A stretch of DNA of 64,000 nt. Source: Buttiauxella agrestis (lineage in GTDB: Bacteria; Pseudomonadota; Gammaproteobacteria; Enterobacterales; Enterobacteriaceae). Position numbers and translations under genes: made by a program. The notes below the pieces were generated by a model, which was not told where the DNA came from, did not search any database, and saw nothing but the letters and a program-made list of their open reading frames with translations. This document shows, piece after piece, positions 45,082 through 54,012 of the stretch. Location of the stretch: contig NZ_UIGI01000002.1 of NCBI RefSeq assembly GCF_900446255.1, positions 124,001 to 188,000 on the forward strand. Reading direction: 5' to 3'. Positions within the stretch are counted from its first letter, which is position 1, and each line of letters begins with the position of its first letter.

Positions 45082-45100
45082 GGTGCCGCGATGCGGCACC
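45082..45100 (+). terminator. Strong hairpin after the third Ig-like gene
   Basis: GGTGCCGC (45082-45089) and GCGGCACC (45093-45100) with a 3-nt loop. Outer GGCT/AGCC extend it. No T-run. Confidence 0.6.
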
Positions 45101-45427
45101 CTAGCCATAGGCGGACTAACCCCAGACTGACGCATTGCTTACTCACCGAATGGGCGCCGACATCCGCGACCATCTGCAATTTAAAAAACACATCCATTCT
45201 GCCTGGGCAAACCAGCGACAACCGGCTCTTACGACAAAGCCTGCATTCGTAAAGAAAATATGAAAGGCTCAATAACTCCTGCTAATTTCACTGCAATCAC
45301 TTTATGGGTCACGCTAAATTAAAGTTCAGCGCAATATTAAAATTTCAGGATATTAAAACTCTGGCCTCATGCTTAATTAATTTATTTGCAGGGTGCCATT
45401 AAAAATAAATGAAGAAATATTCCGTAA
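45101..45427. other. Intergenic region
   Basis: No gene seen; becomes AT-rich toward the shared-family promoter. Confidence 0.3.
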
Positions 45428-45460
45428 CCCTATTAGCTTTTTTTAATGTCATGACATGAT
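45428..45460 (+). promoter_or_regulatory. Shared-family promoter
   Basis: CCCTATTAGC with -35 ATTAGC (45432-45437), 17-bp spacer beginning TTTTTTT, -10 CATGAT (45455-45460). The 10-bp palindrome TGTCATGACA overlaps the -10, a possible repressor site. Confidence 0.65.
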
Positions 45461-45488
45461 CCTCATATAAACAAACTTGAGGTGACAT

Positions 45489-45977
45489 ATGAGCAATCAA
45501 AAATGGTACGACTGTAATGGACAGGAAATTTCAGCATCTCGTATTGAAAATGTTGATTTTACCCTTGGCATTGCTGATTACGATCATCGTGTTACCTGCA
45601 AGGTTTGTTGTGGTAAAGGAGTACGTAATCATTTCTACCGCAGTAATTGCCATAACTGCCATGGGACTGGTTATAGCCTGATTACTAAGCGCACTGCATA
45701 TCAGCTGTTTGCGTTGAAAAGAATTAAACCTGTTATTGGCCGTGACATTGAATTTAAGACCCGTATGGCCGCAGGGAACGCCCAGGCCGACAAATACAAT
45801 ATCTGGTACATGTCACATCAAAATGTGGTGGATGCCATTAACAGCAGTACTCGTGAGAATAACTTTCTGATGAGTCTTAAATCAATTCTGGAAAAAAAGT
45901 TCACGCTTAGTGAGAAACAAATTTTAGCAGCAGCAAAAATCCTTGGTGTTAACGCTGGCGGAAATTCGGTTCGTTAA
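45489..45977 (+). CDS. DnaJ-type zinc-finger protein, 162 aa
   Basis: Two CxxCxGxG-like repeats ('CKVCCGKGV' and 'CHNCHGTGY', about residues 38-63) without a J domain. The C-terminal part ('NVVDAINSSTRENNF...LSEKQ') resembles the 19.5-kb protein, so these are paralogues with a shared helical domain. TTGAGGTGAC precedes the ATG. It leads an operon with the HigB-like gene. Confidence 0.7.
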   Translation: MSNQKWYDCNGQEISASRIENVDFTLGIADYDHRVTCKVCCGKGVRNHFYRSNCHNCHGTGYSLITKRTAYQLFALKRIKPVIGRDIEFKTRMAAGNAQADKYNIWYMSHQNVVDAINSSTRENNFLMSLKSILEKKFTLSEKQILAAAKILGVNAGGNSVR

Positions 45978-46006
45978 CCCAACAGAAGGCTGTAAAGGAG
46001 ACTGTT

Positions 46007-46303
46007 ATGATCCATTCATTCAAAGATGCCCGACTCGAAAATCTGTTCCGTCAGGGAAAACATCAGGCCGGATTACCAACGGAAATCACTGAATCCATTA
46101 TCAGTCGTCTGGCTGTTATTCATTCGGCTACCACGGTAAAGGATTTGACCTCCAACAGCCTTCGCTACGAAAAGTTACCCATGACCAGAAATAAGTATTC
46201 CTCTGTGCGGGTAAATTCCAAATACCGCCTTTTCTTTACCTGGAACGATGGCGCACATGACGTGCATCTTTCAGCCCATAACTATAAATCACTGCTTAAT
46301 TAA
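46007..46303 (+). CDS. higB: HigB/RelE-like toxin without adjacent antitoxin, 98 aa
   Basis: Matches HigB: 'MIHSFKDARLENLFRQGKH', then 'RLAVIHSATTVKDL', 'YEKLPMTRNKYSSVRVNSKY' and 'RLFFTWNDGAHDVHLSAHNY'. HigB proteins are ribosome-dependent mRNA nucleases. The usual downstream higA is absent; the next gene (11 bp on) is an unrelated 396-aa protein. AAAGGAG precedes the ATG. Some normally basic catalytic positions may be altered, so activity is uncertain. Confidence 0.7.
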   Translation: MIHSFKDARLENLFRQGKHQAGLPTEITESIISRLAVIHSATTVKDLTSNSLRYEKLPMTRNKYSSVRVNSKYRLFFTWNDGAHDVHLSAHNYKSLLN

Positions 46304-46313
46304 CGAGGCTTAA

Positions 46314-47504
46314 ATGAAACTGTTTCGATTATTTTCAAACGAGGTATCCGGCATCCCAGCCTTTTTTATCCAGGCGAACGACAAAAATCAGGCAGAGCGA
46401 ATTCGACAGCACCTGGCCCCATTTTTGCGTGATGATATCCAGCCTCTGGCGGTCGGTGAAAGTGTTGTGATCCCTACGCTGAGCCATGCCCTCGTTAGCC
46501 TGGCACCGTGGCGTGGAAATGATAACAGCGGTACGCAGTCATTCAGAATGGACGTAAACGGTCTGCAACTGGTAACGGCGGTCAGCGATAACCAGACACA
46601 GGATGTCGCGGATTTTTGCCGAAACTTTAATGTCGGGCTTAACATTCCAGAATCTGCCAGCCAGCAGAGCGAAAGTGTGAGTCAGTTGGTGAAATTAAAA
46701 CAAGTCGATGGCATTCATTTTTATTCTGTGTGGTTTACGCCAGTTGAGGGTGAAGATGAATATCAGTTGTTTATCGAGGCCAGGGTAACTGACATGCGAA
46801 CGCTGGCTGCATCCTTGTTTAGCCGTGTTTTTCGTTGCCCATCTGATTACCGTGTGGACGAAAAGGCTCTTTGCCATATGTCACTGCCGGTGATCAATAT
46901 CATGCGCTACAAAACCGATGCGGTTGACTATGTTTATGAGCTGGTATTTATCTTTAAAGGCATTTCGTTAACGTCCCCCGTGGGCGCATATAATTTCCGC
47001 AACGTCCTGATGTTATGCGAGAACTTTGGTGTGCAACCGGCTTTCAACTTTGACACTAATTCCGTACCCTTTATTCGCCGCGAACTTATGATCTTGAAAG
47101 AAGTCACGGTATATACCCGCTGTGGTTCACCTGATGATGTACGCTCCTTTGCTGACGATAAAGAAAAACAACTGATTGACCGACTGATGACACAGGTACA
47201 ACTGGCCGCAGAACTGACACCTGCACGGCATGGACGACAATTTAACGGAATTCTGGTCGATGCGTCCCCCTCAGGCTCCACAACAGGTTTTATTTTTTAT
47301 TCTGAGCCTGACTTTCCGCAAGGCCAGTTTGTGAGAACGGGCGAAGTGGTGTCCTGGGGTACAACCTTCAACGGCATTCGTTACATCGAAACTATTGATG
47401 GTTACCGTTTTATTATCACCTTTTACCACGAAAACTGGATGCACAGCTTACGGGAGTTTATCCGGGTTAATGAAAGTTACTTTTCGCTGTATCGCTGGTC
47501 TTAA
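46314..47504 (+). CDS. Hypothetical protein, 396 aa
   Basis: Not recognised. Mixed alpha/beta composition with no signal peptide or membrane helix. It follows the HigB-like gene by 10 bp and is the last gene of that operon. A GAAAGTTACTTTT palindrome overlaps its last codons (47472-47484), and another lies 44 bp past the stop. Confidence 0.6.
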   Translation: MKLFRLFSNEVSGIPAFFIQANDKNQAERIRQHLAPFLRDDIQPLAVGESVVIPTLSHALVSLAPWRGNDNSGTQSFRMDVNGLQLVTAVSDNQTQDVADFCRNFNVGLNIPESASQQSESVSQLVKLKQVDGIHFYSVWFTPVEGEDEYQLFIEARVTDMRTLAASLFSRVFRCPSDYRVDEKALCHMSLPVINIMRYKTDAVDYVYELVFIFKGISLTSPVGAYNFRNVLMLCENFGVQPAFNFDTNSVPFIRRELMILKEVTVYTRCGSPDDVRSFADDKEKQLIDRLMTQVQLAAELTPARHGRQFNGILVDASPSGSTTGFIFYSEPDFPQGQFVRTGEVVSWGTTFNGIRYIETIDGYRFIITFYHENWMHSLREFIRVNESYFSLYRWS

Positions 47505-47547
47505 TTGGGTTTGCAATCGGAAATAAAAGACTGGTCTGTTGCGTCAG

Positions 47548-47560
47548 AAAAGTAACTTTG
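47548..47560. repeat. Dispersed palindrome, one-mismatch copy
   Basis: AAAAGTAACTTTG, 64 bp from the preceding copy and 84 bp upstream of the next shared-family -35. Confidence 0.6.
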
Positions 47561-47639
47561 CAGGAGTGACTGGCGATAAAATAATTCATCCCTTAATCGC
47601 CACTCTCCACCTTTAAAAAACATCAAATAATTCTCAGGA

Positions 47640-47672
47640 GTCTATTAGCTTTTTTAGGAGGCGGTTTATCAT
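47640..47672 (+). promoter_or_regulatory. Shared-family promoter
   Basis: GTCTATTAGC with -35 ATTAGC (47644-47649), 17-bp spacer beginning TTTTTT, -10 TATCAT (47667-47672). Confidence 0.65.
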
Positions 47673-47696
47673 ATTGTTAATTACAGAGAGGGCATT

Positions 47697-48080
47697 ATGA
47701 ATAAACTTAGTTTTCAAACCTCAGAGGTCAATGCAGTTAATATGATTAATGCGCTTGGCTATTCTCTTAAAGATGTCGAGTCCTACTGGCAAGGCGTTAA
47801 TCAGGATAAAGTGCCTGTTCGTTGGTTTTTCCGTGTAACACAGCCCGGTCGCTATTGTGAATTCCAGTTTACGCATGAGACCGCAGGTGATGAAAATGTG
47901 TTGAATATTTTCATACTGCAATTTGAAAATCCTGTTGATGATTATTTGTCACGTGGTCAGGTAAATGATGTGCCCGTTTGTTTGACCAAATTCACGTATC
48001 TTGAAGAGTTTAAGTTTGAAGGTGATATTTATCAGTCATTCCAGACCGGCATTGCTGAAATCAGTAACCAGGCTCAGTAA
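47697..48080 (+). CDS. Hypothetical protein, 127 aa
   Basis: Soluble mixed alpha/beta protein, first gene after a shared-family promoter. AGAGAGGGC precedes the ATG. Not recognised. Confidence 0.6.
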   Translation: MNKLSFQTSEVNAVNMINALGYSLKDVESYWQGVNQDKVPVRWFFRVTQPGRYCEFQFTHETAGDENVLNIFILQFENPVDDYLSRGQVNDVPVCLTKFTYLEEFKFEGDIYQSFQTGIAEISNQAQ

Positions 48081-48151
48081 AGAATAACCACGCGCCAAAC
48101 TTTCAATGGCGACCGTATTTATCCGGAGACCAGCTCCGGTGAGAGGATTTC

Positions 48152-48580
48152 ATGGAATACAAAAAACTTCAGGTTGCAGGGTGTGATTTATTTAATCTCC
48201 TCGCCCAAATGAATTACACCGAGTCTGATATTTGTGGTGTAAAGCTTCTGAGAACGGGAAAAAATAAGCGGACTGATATTGAAATTCTGGCCTCTCAGAT
48301 TACGCGTGAAGTGGTTATTGCATTATCCCTGATGAATGTTCCGTCACTTAACGAAGACCGCTATGTGATTGTTGTTCAGCGCCAGGAAGGGCTGATCCGC
48401 AATAAAGCGGCCTCTAAAGATAACCGTACGCTGTTTCATGAAACTCACATTCAGCGTGACTTCATCCCGGTATCGAAGGCCACCACTGCTGAGATGAAAA
48501 TGGTCAACAAACGGTTAAAGGACATGGCGTCACAACGCATGCGTGTTGGTGGGGTGTTCGGTTACGACTTTGTGAGTTGA
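48152..48580 (+). CDS. Hypothetical protein, 142 aa
   Basis: Not recognised. Basic, with an Arg/Lys-rich C-terminal half ('MKMVNKRLKDMASQRMRVGG'). GTGAGAGG precedes the ATG. Probably in the 47.7-50.2 kb operon. Confidence 0.6.
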   Translation: MEYKKLQVAGCDLFNLLAQMNYTESDICGVKLLRTGKNKRTDIEILASQITREVVIALSLMNVPSLNEDRYVIVVQRQEGLIRNKAASKDNRTLFHETHIQRDFIPVSKATTAEMKMVNKRLKDMASQRMRVGGVFGYDFVS

Positions 48581-48649
48581 TTTATTCCTGCCCTGGCCTG
48601 TGTCAGGGCTTCAATAAATTTACTCTGAAAACTAAGACGGGAGATATCG

Positions 48650-48895
48650 ATGCATCATTTTATGGTTGTTCTGAAGATCCAGACTGGGGAATACATCAAA
48701 TCAACTCAGTCGTTGATTGCTGCGGATGATGAAGCATCGGCAGTGCGCATCGCCATTGAAGGTGAAGCTCATGGCGACCTGGACTGGGACGACAACGGCG
48801 CTTATGATCTCGGCGGAGAGTTTCATTACAGCATGAAGCGCGTAAAGCGTGTTCTTCCAGAGCATCTCGATATTTTACATGCCTATATTGACTGA
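48650..48895 (+). CDS. Small acidic protein, 81 aa
   Basis: Acidic ('EGEAHGDLDWDDNGAYDLGG'). GGGAGATATCG precedes the ATG. Not recognised; lies 64 bp before the methyltransferase. Confidence 0.55.
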   Translation: MHHFMVVLKIQTGEYIKSTQSLIAADDEASAVRIAIEGEAHGDLDWDDNGAYDLGGEFHYSMKRVKRVLPEHLDILHAYID

Positions 48896-48959
48896 CTCAC
48901 CATCGTCATTACCCCTGTTCGGGTTACTCCGGACAGGCGCCAGAATTTCAGGGAATTCC

Positions 48960-50210
48960 ATGACCACATTAACGGCTGAATTAATCGCTCAGATTTACGA
49001 AGACGCAGAGGGTGAGCTGTCCAATGCGGAAATCTATGAGAAAGCCCGGAAACTCGCTGGCCTGTCTGCTGAGGATATGCAGCTTCAGCGAGAATTTGGC
49101 GTTAAAAAAGTGAAAACCAGTGAGATTAAGCACAAAATCCGCTGGTTTCAGCAAACGCTCAAGCATGCGGGGATCATCGAAAAGGTGTCCGGGGTGCGCG
49201 GTGTCTGGCAACTTGCTCGCCTGACCGACAAAGGATTACGTGAGCCACGCGCTAATGTTTGTGTCGTCGGGTTTTCTACTGAACTGGGGGTAGGGATTTT
49301 TGGGGATGCGAGGCAAGTGTTTGGCAGCGTTCGGGATGAACCTATCACGCTGTGCTTCTCCTCACCGCCGTACCTGCTGCGGAATGCCCGTGCTTACGGA
49401 GCTGGCGCTGAAAGCGAAGCCGCTTACGTGGAATTTATCGTCAGGACGCTTGAGCCAATTGTCAAAAATCTGGTCAGGGGCGGAAGTATAGTGCTCAACC
49501 TGACTCAGGATGCCTTCGTGCCTGGCCGTCCGTCCCGCTCACTTTATCTTGAACGGCTGATACTCGCGCTGGCGGATGATCTTGGACTGGAACTGATGGA
49601 CAGACTGGTTTGGGTCAACCGGGCTAAGGCACCAGGTCCCACACAATGGGCTTGTAAAAAACGGGTTCAGCTTGGCGTTTCATACGAACCCGTTATTTGG
49701 CTGACCTCCGATGCCATGCATGTCAGATCTGACAATCGCCGCGTCCTGGTCCCGCATACTGAAGCACATCAGAAACTGATTGATGCCGGTGGCGAACTGC
49801 GCACGACATCCTATGGTGATGGTGCTCATCGGCTCAAAGCCGGATCGTTTTCGGCACAGACCGAGGGAGCCATTGCAAAAAACACCCTGATCAGGGGGAA
49901 TCTATGCCCTGATACCCTCTTTTGTCACAAAGTGGCTTCGGAGCTGGGGTTACCCCGCCATGGGGCGACATCACCGACCTGGCTTGCCTCATTTTTCATC
50001 GAGTTTCTGACAAAGCCTGGCGAGCTGGTCGTTGATCACTTCTCTGGCTATTTCAAAACGGCAATTGCGGCAGAGCGACTTGGCAGACGGTGGATTGGCA
50101 CCGATAAAGTGCTGGAGTGGATAGCGGTCGCGAGTCACATGTTCCGGGGGCATCCTGGATTTGAACAGACCCCGCTCATCGACAGCCTTATTGACTCATA
50201 TCAGAAATGA
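48960..50210 (+). CDS. Site-specific DNA methyltransferase (N4-cytosine or N6-adenine), 416 aa
   Basis: The catalytic motif SSPPY ('LCFSSPPYLLRNARAYG', about residue 94) precedes the S-adenosylmethionine motif 'DHFSGYFKTAIAAERLGRRW' near the C-terminus, the beta-class order. The N-terminal ~70 residues look like a winged-helix or restriction-associated domain. SPPY favours N4-cytosine or some N6-adenine enzymes. No restriction gene is adjacent, so it is a solitary methylase, likely for anti-restriction. ATG 48960 is preferred; the open frame reaches 48849. Confidence 0.8.
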   Translation: MTTLTAELIAQIYEDAEGELSNAEIYEKARKLAGLSAEDMQLQREFGVKKVKTSEIKHKIRWFQQTLKHAGIIEKVSGVRGVWQLARLTDKGLREPRANVCVVGFSTELGVGIFGDARQVFGSVRDEPITLCFSSPPYLLRNARAYGAGAESEAAYVEFIVRTLEPIVKNLVRGGSIVLNLTQDAFVPGRPSRSLYLERLILALADDLGLELMDRLVWVNRAKAPGPTQWACKKRVQLGVSYEPVIWLTSDAMHVRSDNRRVLVPHTEAHQKLIDAGGELRTTSYGDGAHRLKAGSFSAQTEGAIAKNTLIRGNLCPDTLFCHKVASELGLPRHGATSPTWLASFFIEFLTKPGELVVDHFSGYFKTAIAAERLGRRWIGTDKVLEWIAVASHMFRGHPGFEQTPLIDSLIDSYQK

Positions 50211-50572
50211 TAAATTGATACTGATAGGTAGCGCTCGAGCGGTGTCACGTATGCCCGGATTGTTCATTGCAAGATCGACAAATTGTTTTTTCATTCCGGG
50301 CTGACAGGCACGATAGGCATAGTCGAGCTGGAAAGTACGGCGGTAAAACTGTCAGCGGTAGTGCTGATGCCCGGTTTTACCCTGACCATGTTTTTAAACG
50401 GATTCGGTCTGCTCACAAAAAGGGCATTTTACGTCAACTTTAGCCATCAAATGCACTCTGATAAAGAGTGATTTTATAATACAATCAAAACCTTGAACAC
50501 TTGAACCGTGGGGGCTGCTCAGAAACAGAGTTGGTATAATAAAAACTTAAACCCAAATTTTGTAAGGAGAGC
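50211..50572. other. Intergenic region
   Basis: No convincing gene. An open frame of 62 codons (50283-50471) lacks a binding site. TATAAT occurs at about 50537, upstream of the next gene. Confidence 0.3.
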
Positions 50573-50935
50573 ATGATGTTTATCTTTGAAGAAAGAACAT
50601 TTTTAACCGGAGAAGTATCCGATGAGGAGTTAAACGATGAGGATATTGAATACATAAAGGGTATGAGAGGGGATTACCCCGAGTTGTCACACTGGAGCAA
50701 TGCAGGTGTATATTTTGCTTTTGGATCATATTCTCAGGACATTTATGCAGTAGGTTGGTTATATGGCGTAAAAAGCCGAGATAATGGATTTCTCGCGTAC
50801 TGTTATGTTTGTCAGTTATGCCCGGACTTTGATTTCGGCGGCACAGGCTTGTACGATACTGACACCTGGGAACTAGGTGAACAGCAGCCCTGGAACAATG
50901 AGAAAATACTACGTCCTTCATGGGCATGTCGTTAA
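50573..50935 (+). CDS. Acidic protein, 120 aa
   Basis: AAGGAGAGC precedes ATGATG. Strongly acidic N-terminal half, with 'YCYVCQLCPDF' later. The acidic character recalls DNA-mimic antirestriction proteins, but no family signature is visible. Confidence 0.55.
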   Translation: MMFIFEERTFLTGEVSDEELNDEDIEYIKGMRGDYPELSHWSNAGVYFAFGSYSQDIYAVGWLYGVKSRDNGFLAYCYVCQLCPDFDFGGTGLYDTDTWELGEQQPWNNEKILRPSWACR

Positions 50936-50974
50936 TTTAAACCTGAAATGTTTACACTTCTGGTTTAGACCGAG

Positions 50975-50987
50975 AAAAGTTACTTTT
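50975..50987. repeat. Dispersed palindrome, perfect copy
   Basis: AAAAGTTACTTTT, 40 bp past the acidic-protein stop. Confidence 0.75.
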
Positions 50988-51045
50988 ACAATTCCTGAAG
51001 ACATTCATTCAGGCGTCCCTGGAGAATGAGTTACCATTAATTAGC

Positions 51046-51327
51046 ATGGTCGCGACAGGGGTTAGGCGTGGTAAATCTCGTCACTTCGATTGCCACTTAA
51101 TGAGGCAAAAATTGAACACTGAACTCTCTGACGATGATATTAAATATCTTTCAGTTCTGTTTGAACGTTTAGGTGCCGTACATAGTGAGTTTGAATATTG
51201 CCAGACTATTTTCGCATCTTCACCTGACCGAGTAGAGCAATTAAAGCAGGATGCGGCCGCAGTTATCAACATGCAAGATCGTATTGAACTTTGGGTAACC
51301 GGTACGCCCCCAATAAAACGATTCTAG
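51046..51327 (+). CDS. Small protein, 74-93 aa
   Basis: The protein-like part starts at the ATG at 51103 (MRQKLNTELSDDDIKYLSVL); the ATG at 51046 gives 93 aa. Neither has a strong binding site. Helical and acidic, function unknown. Confidence 0.4.
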   Translation: MVATGVRRGKSRHFDCHLMRQKLNTELSDDDIKYLSVLFERLGAVHSEFEYCQTIFASSPDRVEQLKQDAAAVINMQDRIELWVTGTPPIKRF

Positions 51328-51370
51328 TTCTCGTGTGCTGAAGCACATCTTTAAAAGCGAAAAATCAACG

Positions 51371-51736
51371 ATGAGATTAAATATAATTGCTCCATTAGTG
51401 ATGCTCCTGACTTCTATTGGTATCCATGCCGAGCCTATTAAGACGGTGAACATACGCACTTTTATGGAAGGTGATAGTTCATTAATTGTACAGGATGTGA
51501 AGTCGGATTGTAGATATAACGTCAGCGTTACAACTAAGTTTGTTGATGTTAAGACCTGGTTTGGCGTCACCATACCCAGACAACAAGCGTGGACTATGGT
51601 TGTAGATCAGAAAAGCTGTACCGGAATTTACCAGGATGTGAATATGCAAATTGTTCCCGAAAACAAAGCTCTCACACTCCCTGTTAAAGCGGGAACAGTT
51701 TTTTATATTTATCCGGAGTGGAATGCATTCGATTAA
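51371..51736 (+). CDS. Secreted protein, 121 aa
   Basis: Signal peptide ending at IHA-E (about residue 20), then a beta-rich mature part with Cys residues (in 'KSDCRYN' and 'QKSCTGI'). ATG 51371 was chosen for the signal peptide; the frame is open from 51335. Not recognised. Confidence 0.6.
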   Translation: MRLNIIAPLVMLLTSIGIHAEPIKTVNIRTFMEGDSSLIVQDVKSDCRYNVSVTTKFVDVKTWFGVTIPRQQAWTMVVDQKSCTGIYQDVNMQIVPENKALTLPVKAGTVFYIYPEWNAFD

Positions 51737-51870
51737 GTAAAATTTTAGCGTTTCATAAACTGATTTAGATGCCCCTCAAACCTTCCACCAGCTAAAAAAC
51801 AAACAAACGGGAAGTAATCCTTTGCGTCAGAGCTGACCATTCCCGTTAGCCTTCAGTTTGGCAATGCAGG

Positions 51871-51883
51871 AAAAGTAACTTTT
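51871..51883. repeat. Dispersed palindrome, perfect copy
   Basis: AAAAGTAACTTTT, about 140 bp upstream of the next shared-family promoter. Confidence 0.75.
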
Positions 51884-52010
51884 TGGGGAAACTGATTTTT
51901 CCAGGTGTCACGCAAAGTAAAATATCTGTCCTTATTAATCTGAATGCCTGAGTGAGTTAATAATTACCACTCAGCTTAGGCATAAAATAATTAGTATGAA
52001 TTTTCATAGA

Positions 52011-52043
52011 CCCTATTAGGTATTCCGGGAGGCAGGTTAATAT
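52011..52043 (+). promoter_or_regulatory. Shared-family promoter
   Basis: CCCTATTAGG with -35 ATTAGG (52015-52020), 17-bp spacer, -10 TAATAT (52038-52043). Confidence 0.65.
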
Positions 52044-52082
52044 ATTCGTACAAATCCGGTAAATACTTTAAAGGAATTCATC

Positions 52083-52910
52083 ATGGCTGATAATCATACT
52101 GAAGCATCGTTTTTAATCCCGTGCAGTAAAGAGCAGGCTATGTTAGGAATTGAAGCAATTAATTTTGTTTCCAGTGCGACCGAAGAAGAAAAACATATTC
52201 TTTTGAATAAGCAAGAAGCTGAAAGAACGTTGCTGGAAAAACTGGTAATGGCACTGGTTGAATATTGTATGGAGCAAACCTGCTCATACCCTGGCAACGA
52301 AAATAATTCATGGGTTGAACAGGAGTTATATCTTCAGTTAGGCACTGAAATTGATTGCGATGGGCTGAATATTTTCTCAGAAGTAGACATTGACCTGAAT
52401 CATGCGGTTATCTTCACAGAAACCTTCCTTAAGCTGATGGATCTGCCTCATCTGGTGGAAATCAGTGCTGCTCATACCTGCTCTAGCGCAAGAATTAACG
52501 AATTCGCGGGTACACTGATCATGGTTTCAAAAGACCAAATCCGTTATCTCAATTGGGAGGAGTTTGCCCGACTTGAACGTGAGGCACATGAAGCTCAGGT
52601 TCAGTACAGTCTGTGTGAAGTGATGCATTACAGCGGGGAAAGCTCCAGTAAACAACAGTTCCTGATGACCTCCAAAGCGACTGAATCAGCCTCGGGGAAG
52701 GTTATGGACATTCTCATGACCTTTTCTGAGGATGGTGTGGATTATGACGGTCTTATCGTGACCAGCACAGAAGAGAATGACAGTTGCTGTCTCCATGCAG
52801 TCCACGCGCTTACGCCTTCAGAGTATGCAGTTTTGGCAAAATACATCCCTAAGGCAGAGGATGTGTATGCCGCAGCTCTCGCTCAGATCAAGGGCGATGA
52901 TAAAGCTTAA
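52083..52910 (+). CDS. Hypothetical acidic protein, 275 aa
   Basis: Not recognised. Acidic, Glu-rich, no signal peptide. AAAGGAATTC precedes the ATG. Only gene clearly tied to its shared-family promoter before the hok locus. Confidence 0.6.
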   Translation: MADNHTEASFLIPCSKEQAMLGIEAINFVSSATEEEKHILLNKQEAERTLLEKLVMALVEYCMEQTCSYPGNENNSWVEQELYLQLGTEIDCDGLNIFSEVDIDLNHAVIFTETFLKLMDLPHLVEISAAHTCSSARINEFAGTLIMVSKDQIRYLNWEEFARLEREAHEAQVQYSLCEVMHYSGESSSKQQFLMTSKATESASGKVMDILMTFSEDGVDYDGLIVTSTEENDSCCLHAVHALTPSEYAVLAKYIPKAEDVYAAALAQIKGDDKA

Positions 52911-53232
52911 CTGCCGGGATTCCGGCGTTACAGCCGGATTGCCGGTGCAGTCAAACGGCAGTCTCATCCTGAATTTTTGATGAAGCAATGCTTACCGCAA
53001 TAGTCGTTAATCGGTTGTTTCGTACAGATTAGTTGTCAGGAAAATCGCAGGGTGGGGTATAATGAACTCGGCGCTGGAGGCTTTTGCCCCAGCCAGTTGT
53101 TTCACTGATTGTCTGTGGCAGAAAGCAGAAAGCCCCGAAAAGCTAATTTTAATTAACTTAACGAGGCCACCTGTGAAAACTAGACACTTACACAGTAGCT
53201 TCATACCCGCAGAAATGCAAGGGAGCATGAAC

Positions 53233-53391
53233 ATGAAACAGCCACGACAAACTGTTATCTGGTGCCTATTGATAGTGTGTCTCACACTACTGATATTCAC
53301 CGGTTTAACCCGCAGTAAGCTCTGCGAACTGCGTTTTAAAGACGGTAACAGAGAAGTGGCTGCAACATTGGCATACGAACCCGGTAAGTAG
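53233..53391 (+). CDS. hok: Hok-family type I toxin, 52 aa
   Basis: A 52-residue peptide with one membrane helix ('[18 protein letters not shown]') and the Hok tail ('[20 protein letters not shown]'), very close to R1 Hok. Hok kills plasmid-free cells by damaging the inner membrane when its antisense RNA decays. AAGGGAG lies 7 bp before this ATG. The frame is open back to 53062, so an N-terminally longer reading (mok-like) exists. The segment near 53125-53180 ('AGAAAGCCCCG', 'TTAATTAACTTAACGAGGCC') resembles known Sok target regions. Confidence 0.9.
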   Translation: MKQPRQTVIWCLLIVCLTLLIFTGLTRSKLCELRFKDGNREVAATLAYEPGK

Positions 53392-53547
53392 CTGAGCGGC
53401 GGGGATTCGTTCCCCGCCAATCTGATGCTGAATATGTCAGTTGCCAACAGCGCCTTTTTGAATGGGTTTCTCTGCTTGCAGAGGAACCCATTTACCCTTG
53501 GTTGATAAGGCTTCCTCAGTCACTCCAGCTTAACTTGAGTATAATAT

Positions 53548-53652
53548 ATGAGCCAGGATTTCGAACGCCGGGAACCAGACGCCCTTGAATTGCTAAACAA
53601 AGAATCAATTACTGTTGAAGAGGCTGATGCAGCAATCGACAGATGTGTCTGA
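53548..53652 (+). CDS. Possible 34-aa peptide
   Basis: An ATG-to-TGA frame encoding MSQDFERREPDALELLNKES and a helical tail. Weak binding site. The protein-like acidic helical pattern is the only support. Confidence 0.25.
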   Translation: MSQDFERREPDALELLNKESITVEEADAAIDRCV

Positions 53653-54012
53653 GTCCTGAATTTAGCAAACGGGAAGGTCACTTTTGATACGCCCTAGGTG
53701 CTCGATGCTTCAGTTCCGTTGCACCCTGATAAAGAACATTGCGCCTTATCCCTGAATTCAGACATTGTGAACTGTTTCCCCGTTAATATTAAATATTATA
53801 CCTGCGCCATATAATTATCATGATGCTTGAGTTGTGAAACTTTCGTATTACTTCGCCGTTTCTCTCGCTAATAACTATGATAATAGTTCACTAACTTTAA
53901 TAATGTTCGCAAGTTATATTTAATTGATAAATTTATTGCCTTCTGGGTTATTAACCTTTTAAATATGTGTGTCATCATCTTTATATCTCCAGTCTGAATC
54001 AGGAATGATTTT
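53653..54012. other. Intergenic region with a possible degenerate shared-family promoter
   Basis: No gene. ATTAAC (53950-53955), 17-bp spacer beginning CTTTT, and CATCAT (53973-53978) mimic the family 35 bp upstream of the PP-loop gene. Confidence 0.35.

Noticed and set aside
50283-50471. Plus-strand 62-codon frame after the SPPY methyltransferase
   Set aside because: No binding site and no protein-like pattern.
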